This document shows positions 1-8,764 of a stretch of 64,000 nucleotides of DNA, piece after piece (within the stretch, counting starts at the first letter, position 1; each line of letters begins with the position of its first letter). Origin of the DNA: an uncultured Draconibacterium sp. (lineage in GTDB: Bacteria > Bacteroidota > Bacteroidia > Bacteroidales > Prolixibacteraceae). The stretch covers positions 31,023 to 95,022 of the forward strand of contig NZ_CAJXYQ010000020.1 in NCBI RefSeq assembly GCF_913063105.1. Reading direction: 5' to 3'. The notes under the pieces are model-generated. The model was given only the letters and a program-made list of their open reading frames with translations. It made no database searches and was not told the DNA's origin. The translations under genes were made by a program, and so were the position numbers.

Positions 1-75
1 CTCGCTCTTTTTCAGCATTTGATACTTGCTTTTAGCTACGGCGCAACCGTACCTTTATACAACTACTTCAAATAA
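1..75 (+). CDS. C-terminal fragment of an unknown gene
   Basis: The first 75 bases read open in frame 1 and end in TAA, giving the last 24 codons of a protein that ends in PLYNYFK. The segment is hydrophobic with an aromatic end. It is too short to assign a family. It lies 5 bases before the next ATG, so the two could share a transcript. It might equally be a chance open frame. Confidence 0.35.
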   Translation, partial: LALFQHLILAFSYGATVPLYNYFK

Positions 76-80
76 GAAAA

Positions 81-278
81 ATGAAAGCGTATTGGAACAA
101 TAAAGTGGAGGAGATTAGACACCTTAACCTGGTAAATGCAGCAGACATTTGCAACCGCGGAGCACAACCCTTGTGCATTGTTAATAACGAAACTGTTAAC
201 CAACAAATATTTACAGAGTTATTTCAGGAAATTGACTACGAACTGCTACTTCGGCAAAAAATTTTTGGGATTAACTAA
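81..278 (+). CDS. small hypothetical protein, 65 aa
   Basis: This 65-residue ORF starts with ATG five bases after the TAA of the preceding fragment, the spacing of a translationally coupled pair. The protein is soluble-looking and acidic in its second half, with no signal peptide, membrane segment or cysteine motif. I do not recognise a family. No Shine-Dalgarno sequence is visible, which is normal here. It could be a real small partner of the upstream gene or a chance ORF. Confidence 0.35.
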   Translation: MKAYWNNKVEEIRHLNLVNAADICNRGAQPLCIVNNETVNQQIFTELFQEIDYELLLRQKIFGIN

Positions 279-474
279 ATTCATCAATCGCCTAATTTTA
301 TTGCTGAAATACAACTAAAAATCACTTAATCATCACAAATTAGCCATTAGCAACCAACTTCTTTTTTTTAATATTTGTACGGCAATAAGTAGCTTATCGA
401 AACAAAAAAACTGTACCTTAAGCTAACTTTTTACTTTTCAATTGTTATTGTACATAAACAACAATTATATTGTG

Positions 475-3237
475 ATGTCAAATCTGCAAATTTTAATCAA
501 CCAATTAGGAAAACCCTACGCCGATCTTGAATTTTTGTTAAGCTGTTTTAGCGAAGTTTTAGTTGAAAACGGAGAAGCTGAATTAGCTGAAGTGATGCCA
601 TGGATAAGCTCAAACAATGCCAGAGATATTGAAAATTTTACTCACCAACATTTTCATATGTTTTCGGTTTGTTTTCAGTTGCTCAACCTGGCTGAAACAA
701 ATGGAGCTGTGCAACAACGACGAAAAACAGAAGAAGGAAACTCCTTAACCGCCATAAACGGGCTTTGGGCAAACAGCTTAAAAATTCTTAAGGATAAAGA
801 GATTTCACCCGACAACATTATAAAAACATTTAAAGAAATTTCGGTTCAACCCGTTTTAACAGCACACCCTACCGAAGCAAAACGACCGGTAATTTTAAAA
901 AAATACCGCGAGCTCTACCTACTGCTGGTTAAACGCGAAAACTCGATGTATAACTCGTATGAATTGGAAGAAAACCGTAACGAGATAAAACGTATCCTAT
1001 CGACCATTTGGCACATTGATGAATTTTATGTGGAAAAACCAACGGTTGAAACAGAACTGGATAATGCCATTCATTATTTTGTAAACGTTTTCCCGGAAGT
1101 GGTACAGCTGTTAAACCGCCGACTGGCGCAAGCCTGGCAATACTCGGGCTTTGATTTAAATAAACTGCTGAATGATAATAATTTTCCACAATTAAAGTTT
1201 GGCACCTGGATTGGTGGCGACCGCGACGGACATCCACTTGTAACTGCTGATGTTACCCAAAAAGCATTGCTTAAGCTACGGCTAAATGCGCTAATGGTAA
1301 TTAAAAACGAACTGAATCGACTGGCTGATGACCTGAGTTTTTATTTTGATATTGCAGAGCTGCCAGACCCTATGCTTCAGCGCTTTAAGCATATGGTAGC
1401 AGAAACGGGAAATGAAAATAAAACACTCATTTCTACATCGAAAAACGAAGCCTTTAAGATGTTGGTGCTGTTGTTTGTCAACAAGCTTCCGGTAAACCCG
1501 GAGCATGCTGAGATGCTTGACTTGCACGATAAAAAAGGCACTTATACCTGCTCCAAACAATTGGTTGAAGATTTGGAACTATTAAAGGAATCGTTGCTGC
1601 AAAAAAAATATAACGACCTTGCCTATCAATCCGTCAACCGGGCTATTTATTTTGTAAAAACCTTTGGTTTTCATTTAGCCGAACTCGATATCAGGCAAAA
1701 CAGCCGATACTACCAGCTGGCTCTTGAACAGTTGGTAGAAAAATCAAATCCGGGAAATACACAACAGCCTGACTGGGACATCAATGAAAAGAAAAGCTTT
1801 CTGACTAAAGAATTAAAGTCGGCACGCCCGTTTGTGCAAGATTACAGCACATTAGCTACCGAATCAAAAAATACACTGGAGTGTTTTCAATTACTAAACA
1901 CGCACATCAGAAATTATTCGCACTACTCCATTGGTTCGCTGATTGTTAGCATGACAAAGAATGCCAGCGATCTTCTTACCGTTTATATTTTGGCCCGCGA
2001 AGCAGGATTAACGCTTTTTAATGAAACAATGATTATTAAGCTTCATGTGGTACCTCTTTTTGAAACCATTCAGGATTTGATTGACAGCCCGGCCATTTTA
2101 GAGGAATATTTTAGCTACCCGGAAGTACAAAACAGCCTTGAGTACCAGCGAAAAGAAAAAAATCTTCCTGTAAAAACACAGGAAATTATGATAGGTTACA
2201 GCGATAGTAATAAAGATGGAGGAATACTGGCCAGTGCCTGGTTTCTTTATAAGGCACAAAAAGAAATTGCGGAGGTTGGAAAGAAGTTTGGAATCCACAT
2301 TAAGTTTTTCCACGGAAAAGGAGGGTCAATCAGCCGCGGTGCCGGACCAATCCACTGGTTCTTACGTTCGCTCCCACACGGAACACTATCGGGGCATTTT
2401 AAAATTACCGAACAGGGCGAAAGCATTGAAAAGAAATATGCCAATAAAATAAATGCCGTGTATAACCTTGAACTAATGATTGCCGGCAATACCTTAAACA
2501 CGCTTTTACATAAACATTTGCCTGAAGATATTGATGAAATCTCAGACATTATGGAGTTTATGGGGCAGGAAAGTTTTACAATTTATACCGGTTTGCTTAA
2601 TAACAACCATTTTTTAAACTATTACCAGCAAGCTACACCCATTGATATAATTGAGGAAAGTAAAATTGGTTCCCGTCCGGCGCGACGAACCGGAAAACGC
2701 AGTTTTGCCGATTTACGTGCCATCCCCTGGGTATTTAGCTGGGGACAGGCCAGGTACCATATTACCAGTTGGTATGGCGTTGGCTCTACCCTCGAAAAAA
2801 TGAAAAACCAATTCCCCGAAAAGTATGATAAGCTGAAAAAATTGATTCCGCGTAACCAGTTTGTACGCTACGTACTTACCAATGTTGATACCAGTTTAGC
2901 CAGCACCGATAAACAAATAATGGAGCTTTATGCCGGGCTTGTTACAACAGACGAAACAAGATCGGAAATTTTAAATCAGCTATTGCAAGAGTTTGAGAAA
3001 ACACAAAATTTAATGAATGAACTTTTGGGGCGTCCGATTAACGAGCGGCGCAAAAACCATTATTTCTCGACTAAATTAAGAGCAGAAGCCCTTGAGACTC
3101 TGCATCGCTACCAGGTGAACTATCTGGAAAAATGGCGTTCTCAAGCGTTCGGCAACGAAAATGAAAAACAAGAAACTTTGAACAAATTACTGCTATCGGT
3201 TAATGCCATTGCCAATGCCATGGGAACAACAGGTTAA
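475..3237 (+). CDS. ppc: phosphoenolpyruvate carboxylase
   Basis: Carboxylates phosphoenolpyruvate with bicarbonate to oxaloacetate, an anaplerotic reaction in the cytoplasm. The family signatures are all present: LTAHPTEA with the catalytic His at residue 131, GGDRDGHP, GYSDSNKDGG near residue 573, FHGKGGSISRGAGP near 612, and SRPARR followed by the WVFSWGQ region. The C-terminus ends MGTTG, close to the usual NTG terminus. From the ATG at 475 the protein is 920 aa, the normal length; an upstream TTG at 442 in the same frame is a less likely start. It appears to be a single-gene unit. No clear terminator follows before the next gene at 3461. Confidence 0.97.
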   Translation: MSNLQILINQLGKPYADLEFLLSCFSEVLVENGEAELAEVMPWISSNNARDIENFTHQHFHMFSVCFQLLNLAETNGAVQQRRKTEEGNSLTAINGLWANSLKILKDKEISPDNIIKTFKEISVQPVLTAHPTEAKRPVILKKYRELYLLLVKRENSMYNSYELEENRNEIKRILSTIWHIDEFYVEKPTVETELDNAIHYFVNVFPEVVQLLNRRLAQAWQYSGFDLNKLLNDNNFPQLKFGTWIGGDRDGHPLVTADVTQKALLKLRLNALMVIKNELNRLADDLSFYFDIAELPDPMLQRFKHMVAETGNENKTLISTSKNEAFKMLVLLFVNKLPVNPEHAEMLDLHDKKGTYTCSKQLVEDLELLKESLLQKKYNDLAYQSVNRAIYFVKTFGFHLAELDIRQNSRYYQLALEQLVEKSNPGNTQQPDWDINEKKSFLTKELKSARPFVQDYSTLATESKNTLECFQLLNTHIRNYSHYSIGSLIVSMTKNASDLLTVYILAREAGLTLFNETMIIKLHVVPLFETIQDLIDSPAILEEYFSYPEVQNSLEYQRKEKNLPVKTQEIMIGYSDSNKDGGILASAWFLYKAQKEIAEVGKKFGIHIKFFHGKGGSISRGAGPIHWFLRSLPHGTLSGHFKITEQGESIEKKYANKINAVYNLELMIAGNTLNTLLHKHLPEDIDEISDIMEFMGQESFTIYTGLLNNNHFLNYYQQATPIDIIEESKIGSRPARRTGKRSFADLRAIPWVFSWGQARYHITSWYGVGSTLEKMKNQFPEKYDKLKKLIPRNQFVRYVLTNVDTSLASTDKQIMELYAGLVTTDETRSEILNQLLQEFEKTQNLMNELLGRPINERRKNHYFSTKLRAEALETLHRYQVNYLEKWRSQAFGNENEKQETLNKLLLSVNAIANAMGTTG

Positions 3238-3460
3238 ATGAGCATTCAATAAAAAAAAGCCCCTAACATCATTAAAAAAGAAAACAGCCAGGTTAACGGT
3301 AAACGATTTCTTTATTTGGTAAATGTTAATCTTCGGCTGATCTCTTTTTTTCAATATTAAGAGGTTTGTTAAAAAAAGATTTATTAATCCTTATTCTTCA
3401 ACTTTTCAATGCCATTCTTGTTATTAAAATTTATTTTGGAGCCCTTATTAGAGCAAAACA

Positions 3461-4081
3461 ATGATAAAAAATTTATTCTACATATTTTCTCCCCGGCGCT
3501 TATCGGTTTTAAACCGATACTACCGGATTACGCGCTTTTATTCTTTCTTAAAAAGCACCGCTTATAAAGGCATTAGTATTGCCGTTATTTTTGTGGCATT
3601 AATAATTGGCCTTGAAATCTTTTTACTCGACTTTAATTCACTGCTCAAGAATTTAGTTTCCAGCTATCCTCCAAAACTAATTTACACGTTCTTCCTGGCT
3701 TCCGAATCTATTCTAGGCTTAGTACCGCCTGAAATGTTTATTGCCTGGGCTGCAAAACTTGAATCACCGTGGTTGTCCTTGTTTATTTTAGCATCCTTAT
3801 CATACCTTGGAGGAATATTTGCGTATGTTGTTGGAAGCACATTATTTATGATACCAACCGTAAAAAATTACATTGAAAATAAAATACAAAAACACATTAT
3901 TAACCTGCGAAAATGGGGAGGTATTTTTGTTTTTCTGGGTGCAGTATCGCCCATTCCACACTCCCTGGTAAGTCTGGCCTCAGGGCTAATTAAATACAAC
4001 TTTAAACATTATTTACTCTGGTCCTTATTCAGGTATTTGCGTTTTATTGTTTATGCCCTTGTTATTTTCGGAATATTCTAA
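3461..4081 (+). CDS. VTT/DedA-like (SNARE-associated) membrane protein
   Basis: A 206-aa integral inner-membrane protein. One membrane segment lies near residues 38-57, followed by a hydrophobic block containing the pair PPEMFIAWAA around residue 90, a long hairpin rich in glycine (SYLGGIFAYVVGS) near 115-128, and a final stretch with GAVSPIPHSLVSLASGLI near 160-178. The proline-containing re-entrant pattern and the PxP-SLxSxxSG element resemble the VTT domain of DedA/YqaA-like proteins, which in other bacteria scramble or transport lipids and support envelope homeostasis. The substrate cannot be told from sequence. It is shorter than typical DedA proteins and closer to the YqaA size. It stands alone between ppc and a convergent gene. 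Confidence 0.7.
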   Translation: MIKNLFYIFSPRRLSVLNRYYRITRFYSFLKSTAYKGISIAVIFVALIIGLEIFLLDFNSLLKNLVSSYPPKLIYTFFLASESILGLVPPEMFIAWAAKLESPWLSLFILASLSYLGGIFAYVVGSTLFMIPTVKNYIENKIQKHIINLRKWGGIFVFLGAVSPIPHSLVSLASGLIKYNFKHYLLWSLFRYLRFIVYALVIFGIF

Positions 4082-4195
4082 GGTATTTTTTGTAAAAAAC
4101 AAAGTTGCAGGCAAGGCCACAAGCCCATTACCCAAGTGTGATTTGCAAGGCATTCATTTTTTATTAAATCGGATACTTACAATTACTACTCAAAA

Positions 4196-5821
4196 TTATT
4201 CTTCCACAAGCCTTACTTCGTTAAACATGTATTCATTATCGCTTAGGCGGAATTTCTTTCCGCTGTGCACATTAACATTTTTAAGCTTAAGCACTTTGGT
4301 TTTTACGTAGGGGTAAAGCTCTACATAGGAATCGCTGGTATTTTCAGGATTAAAATTGGCAAATATTGCAGGTCCCTTGTACTCACCAGTGTAGTTTGAA
4401 TCATCAATCACCAGGTTTTCGATGGTAATTTTTTCGGGCATGTAGCAGGTGTACCCAAAATTGTGTTGCCCCGAGTAAAATCCATTTATCAGATTAACCT
4501 TGCCTGACTCTCCAGTGTTGGGAATAAAAATACAGTCGCGGATGATAAATTCGCCTTCCCAGGTACTGCCATAATCTGAGCGTAAATTAATTAGGCTGCG
4601 TCCTCTTATGGTAGAATTTTCAACGGTGAAAGTTCCGGTGCCAATGGCATTAATTCCCATGTGTCCGAGTTCGCAATTACGAATGGAGGCGTTAGCAACC
4701 CCTTTATGAGCATCAAAGCGCGAAAAAGAACAATTAACGAGCACCAGATTTTTACAGTAATTTGAGCCCATAAGCCCCCAATATGTGCGGTCGTTAATAT
4801 CGTTGGTTTGGCTACAGTTTATAAACTTTATACTTATCGACCGGCCAAGCGAAATATCGTACGTTCCCATTGATACGGGTTTTCCAGCATTACCAATGGT
4901 TTGATAGGTTTTATGCCCGGTAAACAGACAGTTTTTTATGCTTACGTAGGCACACTCGCTGGTGTTGATAAAGCCGCCATACGGAGCACCATATTCTCCT
5001 TCGCCGGTAACGTGGTGTTCAAGTCCATCAACAATAACATTCGAACGCCTGATGGCAATATTTCGGCTGTGGTAATTATACTTCGACTCGGCCTGGTTGG
5101 CAATGGTTGTAAACTTGCCTCCTGTAATCTGCAGCACTTCCGCATCAATAGGCAAGGCCTTTATTTCAGTTATCCGGTCAAAATCCCAGATAATTGGCGC
5201 ATCCATGTCGATGTTTCCGTTTTTGTCAACAACAAAAATATCGGTTTGACTGGAGCCATTATTTTGGTTTAAACCATAGCGGATATAATGTTTAACATCG
5301 GTATTGGTAACGGTAACCAAACAGGTACCGGGTAAGCTATGGTTAATTTTTTCCTGGTTTCGTTTTAAGGTGGTTATTCCTTCCAGATTAAAAGGCTCTT
5401 TACCCGATTCAACCCGAAAAACGGCGCTTGTTCGATCTTCAAGCTTACGGTCATCGATAATAAATTCAGCCGCACCAAAATCGGTATTGGTTTTTATTAT
5501 TGCGCTACGTGTTGTTCCTCCAATGTAGTAGGTTGCATTATTCTCTGCTTTTACCGGAAGGCCAAGCTCGTTGGCAATTTTATGTGCAGCAGCTATCGCA
5601 TCAATATCATCTGTTTTTCCATCGCCGGCAGCCCCAAAATCGGTATAAGTAAGAAAACCTTTGTCCTTAAATTGCTGTACATGTTCAGCGGTAACCTGAA
5701 CTTGCAACTGTCCATTTTTATCGGTTTCAACAGTTATGGATTCCAACGTTTTTTCGGGAGAACACTGTAGACAAATAATCACAAAAAATAAATAGAAGAA
5801 TGCTGTAAGTCTAATTTTCAT
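4196..5821 (-). CDS. secreted right-handed beta-helix lipoprotein (pectate lyase-like fold)
   Basis: A 541-aa lipoprotein predicted to fold as a parallel beta-helix. The ATG at 5821 begins a signal peptide ending in the lipobox LQCS; the longer frame reaching 5881 lacks this logic. Residues around 60-75 contain TDFGAAGDGKTDD, the hallmark N-terminal turn of the Pectate_lyase_3 type beta-helix family. The middle and C-terminal parts show repeated short strands with asparagine ladders (for example IKNCLF, LVNCSF, IRNCEL, IRDCIF), typical of stacked helix rungs. Members degrade or bind polysaccharides, but I cannot identify the catalytic residues or substrate. It is transcribed after a DUF1080 gene but a candidate terminator separates the two. 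Confidence 0.75.
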   Translation of the reverse strand: MKIRLTAFFYLFFVIICLQCSPEKTLESITVETDKNGQLQVQVTAEHVQQFKDKGFLTYTDFGAAGDGKTDDIDAIAAAHKIANELGLPVKAENNATYYIGGTTRSAIIKTNTDFGAAEFIIDDRKLEDRTSAVFRVESGKEPFNLEGITTLKRNQEKINHSLPGTCLVTVTNTDVKHYIRYGLNQNNGSSQTDIFVVDKNGNIDMDAPIIWDFDRITEIKALPIDAEVLQITGGKFTTIANQAESKYNYHSRNIAIRRSNVIVDGLEHHVTGEGEYGAPYGGFINTSECAYVSIKNCLFTGHKTYQTIGNAGKPVSMGTYDISLGRSISIKFINCSQTNDINDRTYWGLMGSNYCKNLVLVNCSFSRFDAHKGVANASIRNCELGHMGINAIGTGTFTVENSTIRGRSLINLRSDYGSTWEGEFIIRDCIFIPNTGESGKVNLINGFYSGQHNFGYTCYMPEKITIENLVIDDSNYTGEYKGPAIFANFNPENTSDSYVELYPYVKTKVLKLKNVNVHSGKKFRLSDNEYMFNEVRLVEE

Positions 5822-5882
5822 CTTAAAGGTTTTAGTTGAAAACAAAGAACACCATAAACGTGCAATTTGCAAAATATCCAAT

Positions 5883-5912
5883 AAAAAAGGTCAATCACTA
5901 CTGACCGACCTT
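5883..5912 (-). terminator. candidate intrinsic terminator after the DUF1080 gene
   Basis: On the minus strand AAGGTC pairs with GACCTT across a 14-base loop, with an inner GGTCA/TGACC alternative, and is followed by six T. The stem is short, so this is a modest call. It would end the transcript of the DUF1080 gene before the beta-helix gene. Confidence 0.45.
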
Positions 5913-5939
5913 CTATTCTTTCAATATTTTAAACCGATT

Positions 5940-6926
5940 TTAGTTAACGGCTGGGGTAATTACAAACTTTCGGAACTCAACAGGACCATGATCGCCCTGA
6001 ATCATAATTGGTCCTGGCTCGCCTTCTTTGCTATCGAGCGATCCACCGGTAATGCCGGGAATTGGCCGGTTTGAAATAACTTCAACACCATTAAGCACAA
6101 CCGTTACGTGGCGTCCAACAAGAGTAATCTCGTAGCTTTGCCATTCGTCCGGAGGATTTGCAGCATTTACCGATGGCGCAATAAAACCGTAAATTCCACC
6201 AATGCTTACATCATCGACCCGTCCTTTTGAATCTTCAATCTGAAGCTCGTGGCGCCCGCGTAAATAAATACCGCTGTTACTTCCTTCAGGATACCTGAAT
6301 TCAATACTGAGTTTGAAATCGTTAAACTTTTGATTGGTAATCAGGTTTCCACCTTTCTTGATGTTTTTTAATACACCATCAACCATTTTAAACTTATTAT
6401 TTTCCGGAATAATCCAGCGGTCCATATTTTCGGTAAGCAAATTTACAGGATTACCCCACACCGGAGGTTCCGTTCGGGTTAACGATGGTGCCCGAACGCC
6501 AGTAAACTTCAGCTTATTTCCATCAAGCATTTTATACCCTTCAAGTTTGTCGTCTTTTAAACTAAACTCAAAATAAATATCATCAATATCCATCCACTGC
6601 GGAGGAATGGTAAAATGGTATTTGTCTTTATCGACGTCGTATTTTACCTCTGCAATTGGCCTTGCACTCCCCTCGTAACCAACATAATAGCCAACAAGCG
6701 TAGAAAAGCCGGAAAGTTTTACTTCCAGCCATCCCGGAAAACCGTCAGAAGCCATTAACCCGTGTCGGAAGATTCCCAGGTTCTCCAGCTGTTCTTTTTC
6801 CATGGTAATGGTTAAATCCCATTTACCAATTAATTTTGATTCGCTCTCAACGCGCTGGGCTTGTGAAGCCGTTGCAAGAAACCCTAAATAAATGATAGTT
6901 AAATAGATAGTTTTTAATTTGTTCAT
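5940..6926 (-). CDS. DUF1080 (3-keto-disaccharide hydrolase fold) secreted protein
   Basis: A 328-aa exported protein. The ATG at 6926 opens a signal peptide ending near SQAQ. The N-terminal ~140 residues form a beta-rich module beginning with LIGKWDLTI, as in secreted proteins with a lipocalin-like beta barrel. The C-terminal ~170 residues match the DUF1080 family: FKLSIEFRYPEGSNSGIYLRGRHELQ, the SIGGIYGF segment, WQSYEITLVG and GPIMIQGDHGPVEFR, a concanavalin-like jelly roll. Some DUF1080 members hydrolyse 3-keto-glucosides, but most are uncharacterised. A good promoter lies just upstream. The adjacent beta-helix lipoprotein suggests carbohydrate work at the cell surface, which is inference only. 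Confidence 0.85.
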   Translation of the reverse strand: MNKLKTIYLTIIYLGFLATASQAQRVESESKLIGKWDLTITMEKEQLENLGIFRHGLMASDGFPGWLEVKLSGFSTLVGYYVGYEGSARPIAEVKYDVDKDKYHFTIPPQWMDIDDIYFEFSLKDDKLEGYKMLDGNKLKFTGVRAPSLTRTEPPVWGNPVNLLTENMDRWIIPENNKFKMVDGVLKNIKKGGNLITNQKFNDFKLSIEFRYPEGSNSGIYLRGRHELQIEDSKGRVDDVSIGGIYGFIAPSVNAANPPDEWQSYEITLVGRHVTVVLNGVEVISNRPIPGITGGSLDSKEGEPGPIMIQGDHGPVEFRKFVITPAVN

Positions 6927-6971
6927 GGTATTTGTATTTATTAAAAGAACTACAATTATTTTTTTAACACA

Positions 6972-7000
6972 CAAATCTACTCAAAACTAAAGTAACCAAA
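6972..7000 (-). promoter_or_regulatory. Bacteroidota-type promoter for the DUF1080 gene
   Basis: Read on the minus strand, TTTG (6997-7000) is followed after 17 bases by TAGATTTG (6972-6979), matching the TTTG/TAnnTTTG consensus. A start of transcription near 6966 would give a leader of about 40 bases. A second overlapping TAGTTTTG lies at 6982-6989. Confidence 0.55.
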
Positions 7001-7042
7001 TACCACATTTTCAAAATATTTCGACACCCAAGTGTAGGTTTT

Positions 7043-7074
7043 TAGCAAAAAAAAGAGGTCGCTTATGACCTCTT
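7043..7074 (-). terminator. intrinsic terminator of the EDWM-padR-pspC operon
   Basis: AAGAGGTC pairs perfectly with GACCTCTT across a 6-base loop (arms 7053-7060 and 7067-7074), followed on the minus strand by a run of eight T. It lies 111 bases after the stop of the PspC gene. Confidence 0.8.
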
Positions 7075-7184
7075 AATAAATGTTTATCCAATAACAGCTA
7101 TGAGTTTTAGGCTAACTTTTAAGCTTTTTACATCTAACTCACAATAAAAACCGATTAAGAATATTGCTAAAAAGTATTTCGCTA

Positions 7185-7811
7185 TTACTTGCTTCTTGTA
7201 AAAAACCGGGATTTCCTAATCTTTTTATAACTCTCTCTTACTGCATCAACTTCGTCTTTGAGAAATTTCTCAATGTTTTTAATCGTAACCTCTTCTCCTT
7301 TCATTTCCAGCCGTTGTGTTGTTGTTACTGCTTTGGGCACAACTATCCACAGAATTACATAAACCAAAATACCCGCTCCTGACGTAAGAAGTGCAAGTAA
7401 AACAACTATTAATCTTATAACAACCGGATCCATATTGAAATAAACCGACAGGCCACCGCAAACTCCTGCTAAAACAGTTTGTTCCGGATCGCGATAAAGT
7501 TTTCTTTTTCTTGTTTTCTGTCCTGCCAATGGCTCTTCCTCCCCAGCCTCTTCCGAGAAATTTTCAGGAGTACCCAAGGTTTCGATCAGCTCTTTTACCC
7601 ACTCAAGAGTAACCGCCTGGTTTTTTCCACTTGTTTTTTCTGTAAAAATTTCTGCAATTCTGGCTTCAATATCAGCAAAAATTTCGCTGCCTTCTTCATC
7701 TTTACCAAAGTAGTTTTTCAATACCACCATGTATTTTTGCAGCTCTTCATAAGCGTCTTCTTCTATATGAAATATAGTACCGCTAATATTAATTGTCAAT
7801 GTCTTTTTCAT
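7185..7811 (-). CDS. PspC-domain membrane protein
   Basis: A 208-aa protein with three parts. Residues 1-95 are a soluble acidic alpha/beta region found in Bacteroidota PspC proteins. Residues about 102-160 form the PspC domain: KLYRDPEQTVLAGVCGGL, then FNMDPVVIRLIVV, and a second hydrophobic run with GILVYVILWIVVPKA. The tail (165-208) is basic and helical. In enterobacteria PspC senses envelope stress and activates the phage-shock response; here the homologue is probably an envelope protein of similar type, by inference. It is the last gene of an operon after padR (43-base gap), a common partnership in this phylum. Confidence 0.9.
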   Translation of the reverse strand: MKKTLTINISGTIFHIEEDAYEELQKYMVVLKNYFGKDEEGSEIFADIEARIAEIFTEKTSGKNQAVTLEWVKELIETLGTPENFSEEAGEEEPLAGQKTRKRKLYRDPEQTVLAGVCGGLSVYFNMDPVVIRLIVVLLALLTSGAGILVYVILWIVVPKAVTTTQRLEMKGEEVTIKNIEKFLKDEVDAVRESYKKIRKSRFFTRSK

Positions 7812-7854
7812 TTTTATTGAGTTTTAAGTTTTTACGATTTTCTGATTTTAACGA

Positions 7855-8187
7855 TTATGCCCTAATGGTTTTAATTCTTCTCACTGCACTTGCCAATTCT
7901 CCCCATGATTCCTCCAGGTCGGTTAAAAAGACCAAGCCTTTTTCTGTCAATTCATAATATTTTCGTGGCGGTCCCTGAGTAGACTCTTCCCAGCGATAGG
8001 ATAATAATCCGTCATTCTTTAACCGGGTTAGCAATGGATAAATTGTACCCTCAACTACTATCAGGTTAGCATCCCGCAAGCCACCTATAATGTTTACTGC
8101 ATACACCGGTTCATTCTTGCAAACCAATAAAATACAATACTCCAGTATCCCTTTTCTCATTTGTGCTTTTGTATTCTCTAATTTCAT
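7855..8187 (-). CDS. PadR-family transcriptional regulator
   Basis: A 110-aa winged-helix repressor. The sequence shows the compact PadR layout: an N-terminal helix followed by ILEYCILLVCKNEPVYAVNII, the recognition region VVEGTIYPLLTRLKNDGLL, the wing STQGPPRKYYELTEKG and a C-terminal dimerisation helix ending in SAVRRIKTI. The ATG at 8187 gives the standard start MKLENTKAQMRKG; an upstream in-frame codon at 8220 is less likely. PadR proteins usually repress their own operon by binding inverted repeats near its promoter; a candidate operator is listed at 8719-8764. It sits between the EDWM-repeat gene and pspC, all on the same strand. Confidence 0.93.
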   Translation of the reverse strand: MKLENTKAQMRKGILEYCILLVCKNEPVYAVNIIGGLRDANLIVVEGTIYPLLTRLKNDGLLSYRWEESTQGPPRKYYELTEKGLVFLTDLEESWGELASAVRRIKTIRA

Positions 8188-8232
8188 GATTTCTGACTTT
8201 TTAATTGTTGTTGTTTTCAATTTTATATGAAA

Positions 8233-8676
8233 CTAACGATTCCACACTTCGCCTGAAGTCATCCAGTCTTCTGCCACGAGCGGTGACTCAGTTTCTACTT
8301 TAAACTGAAAAGACCAATGAGCAAATGTTTTATCATCAATCATCCAATCTTCAACTTTCATTGCTTCCTCCTGCTCTAATTGAGAATACTGTGAATAAAC
8401 ATCAAAGTTGGCCATATCTGTCATCCAGTCCTCCACTGTTAATGCATCTTCTGTATCCACATCAAAATTTGCAAGGTAAACATCTGCCTTAGTTGATGAT
8501 GAATTGAATTCGCCAGAGTTATCGACCATCGCAAACGCGATTTCGTTAAAACTAACAGTTCCCGACAATGATTTTCCCAGATTCTGCGCCTGTACATTTA
8601 AACTCAGCTCGACTAAAATTAATGCCAATGCTACTAATCTTGTAGTTGTTTTCTGAACATTGTTTTTTGTTTTCAT
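8233..8676 (-). CDS. secreted EDWM-repeat protein, 147 aa
   Basis: A small acidic exported protein of unknown function. Residues 1-31 are a signal peptide ending VQAQ. The rest contains three copies of a unit centred on EDWM at residues 82-85, 109-112 and 136-139, so the period is exactly 27 residues. Each copy is preceded by a pattern E-x-(A/P)-(L/M)-x-(V/A), as in EDALTVEDWM, EEAMKVEDWM and ESPLVAEDWM. The last copy is cut short near the C-terminus (TSGEVWNR). No cysteines or lipobox are present. It is the first gene of the padR-pspC operon, with a 45-base gap to padR. I do not know a named family; a short-motif repeat that binds a partner in the periplasm or at the surface is one possibility. 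Confidence 0.75.
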   Translation of the reverse strand: MKTKNNVQKTTTRLVALALILVELSLNVQAQNLGKSLSGTVSFNEIAFAMVDNSGEFNSSSTKADVYLANFDVDTEDALTVEDWMTDMANFDVYSQYSQLEQEEAMKVEDWMIDDKTFAHWSFQFKVETESPLVAEDWMTSGEVWNR

Positions 8677-8683
8677 GACTTAT

Positions 8684-8689
8684 CCTCCT
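8684..8689 (-). promoter_or_regulatory. strong Shine-Dalgarno sequence of the EDWM gene
   Basis: AGGAGG on the minus strand lies 7 bases before the ATG at 8676. This fixes the start codon. A perfect Shine-Dalgarno sequence is unusual in this phylum, where most genes in the window have none. Confidence 0.7.
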
Positions 8690-8718
8690 ATTGTTTTATT
8701 GCTATCAGTAAAATGTTT

Positions 8719-8764
8719 TGTAACGTTTTCAATTATATGACGCACAATTTTTAAAAGCGTTACA
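8719..8764. promoter_or_regulatory. inverted repeat, candidate PadR operator
   Basis: The arms TGTAACGTTTT (8719-8729) and AAAAGCGTTACA (8753-8764) are inverted copies differing by one inserted base, separated by 23 bases. The repeat lies 43-88 bases upstream of the first gene of the padR operon, where the promoter should be. PadR-type repressors bind such dyads, so an autoregulatory operator is a reasonable inference. Confidence 0.45.

Noticed and set aside
4082..4195. Terminator between the VTT membrane protein and the beta-helix gene
   Set aside because: Only an AT-only palindrome was found, too weak to count.
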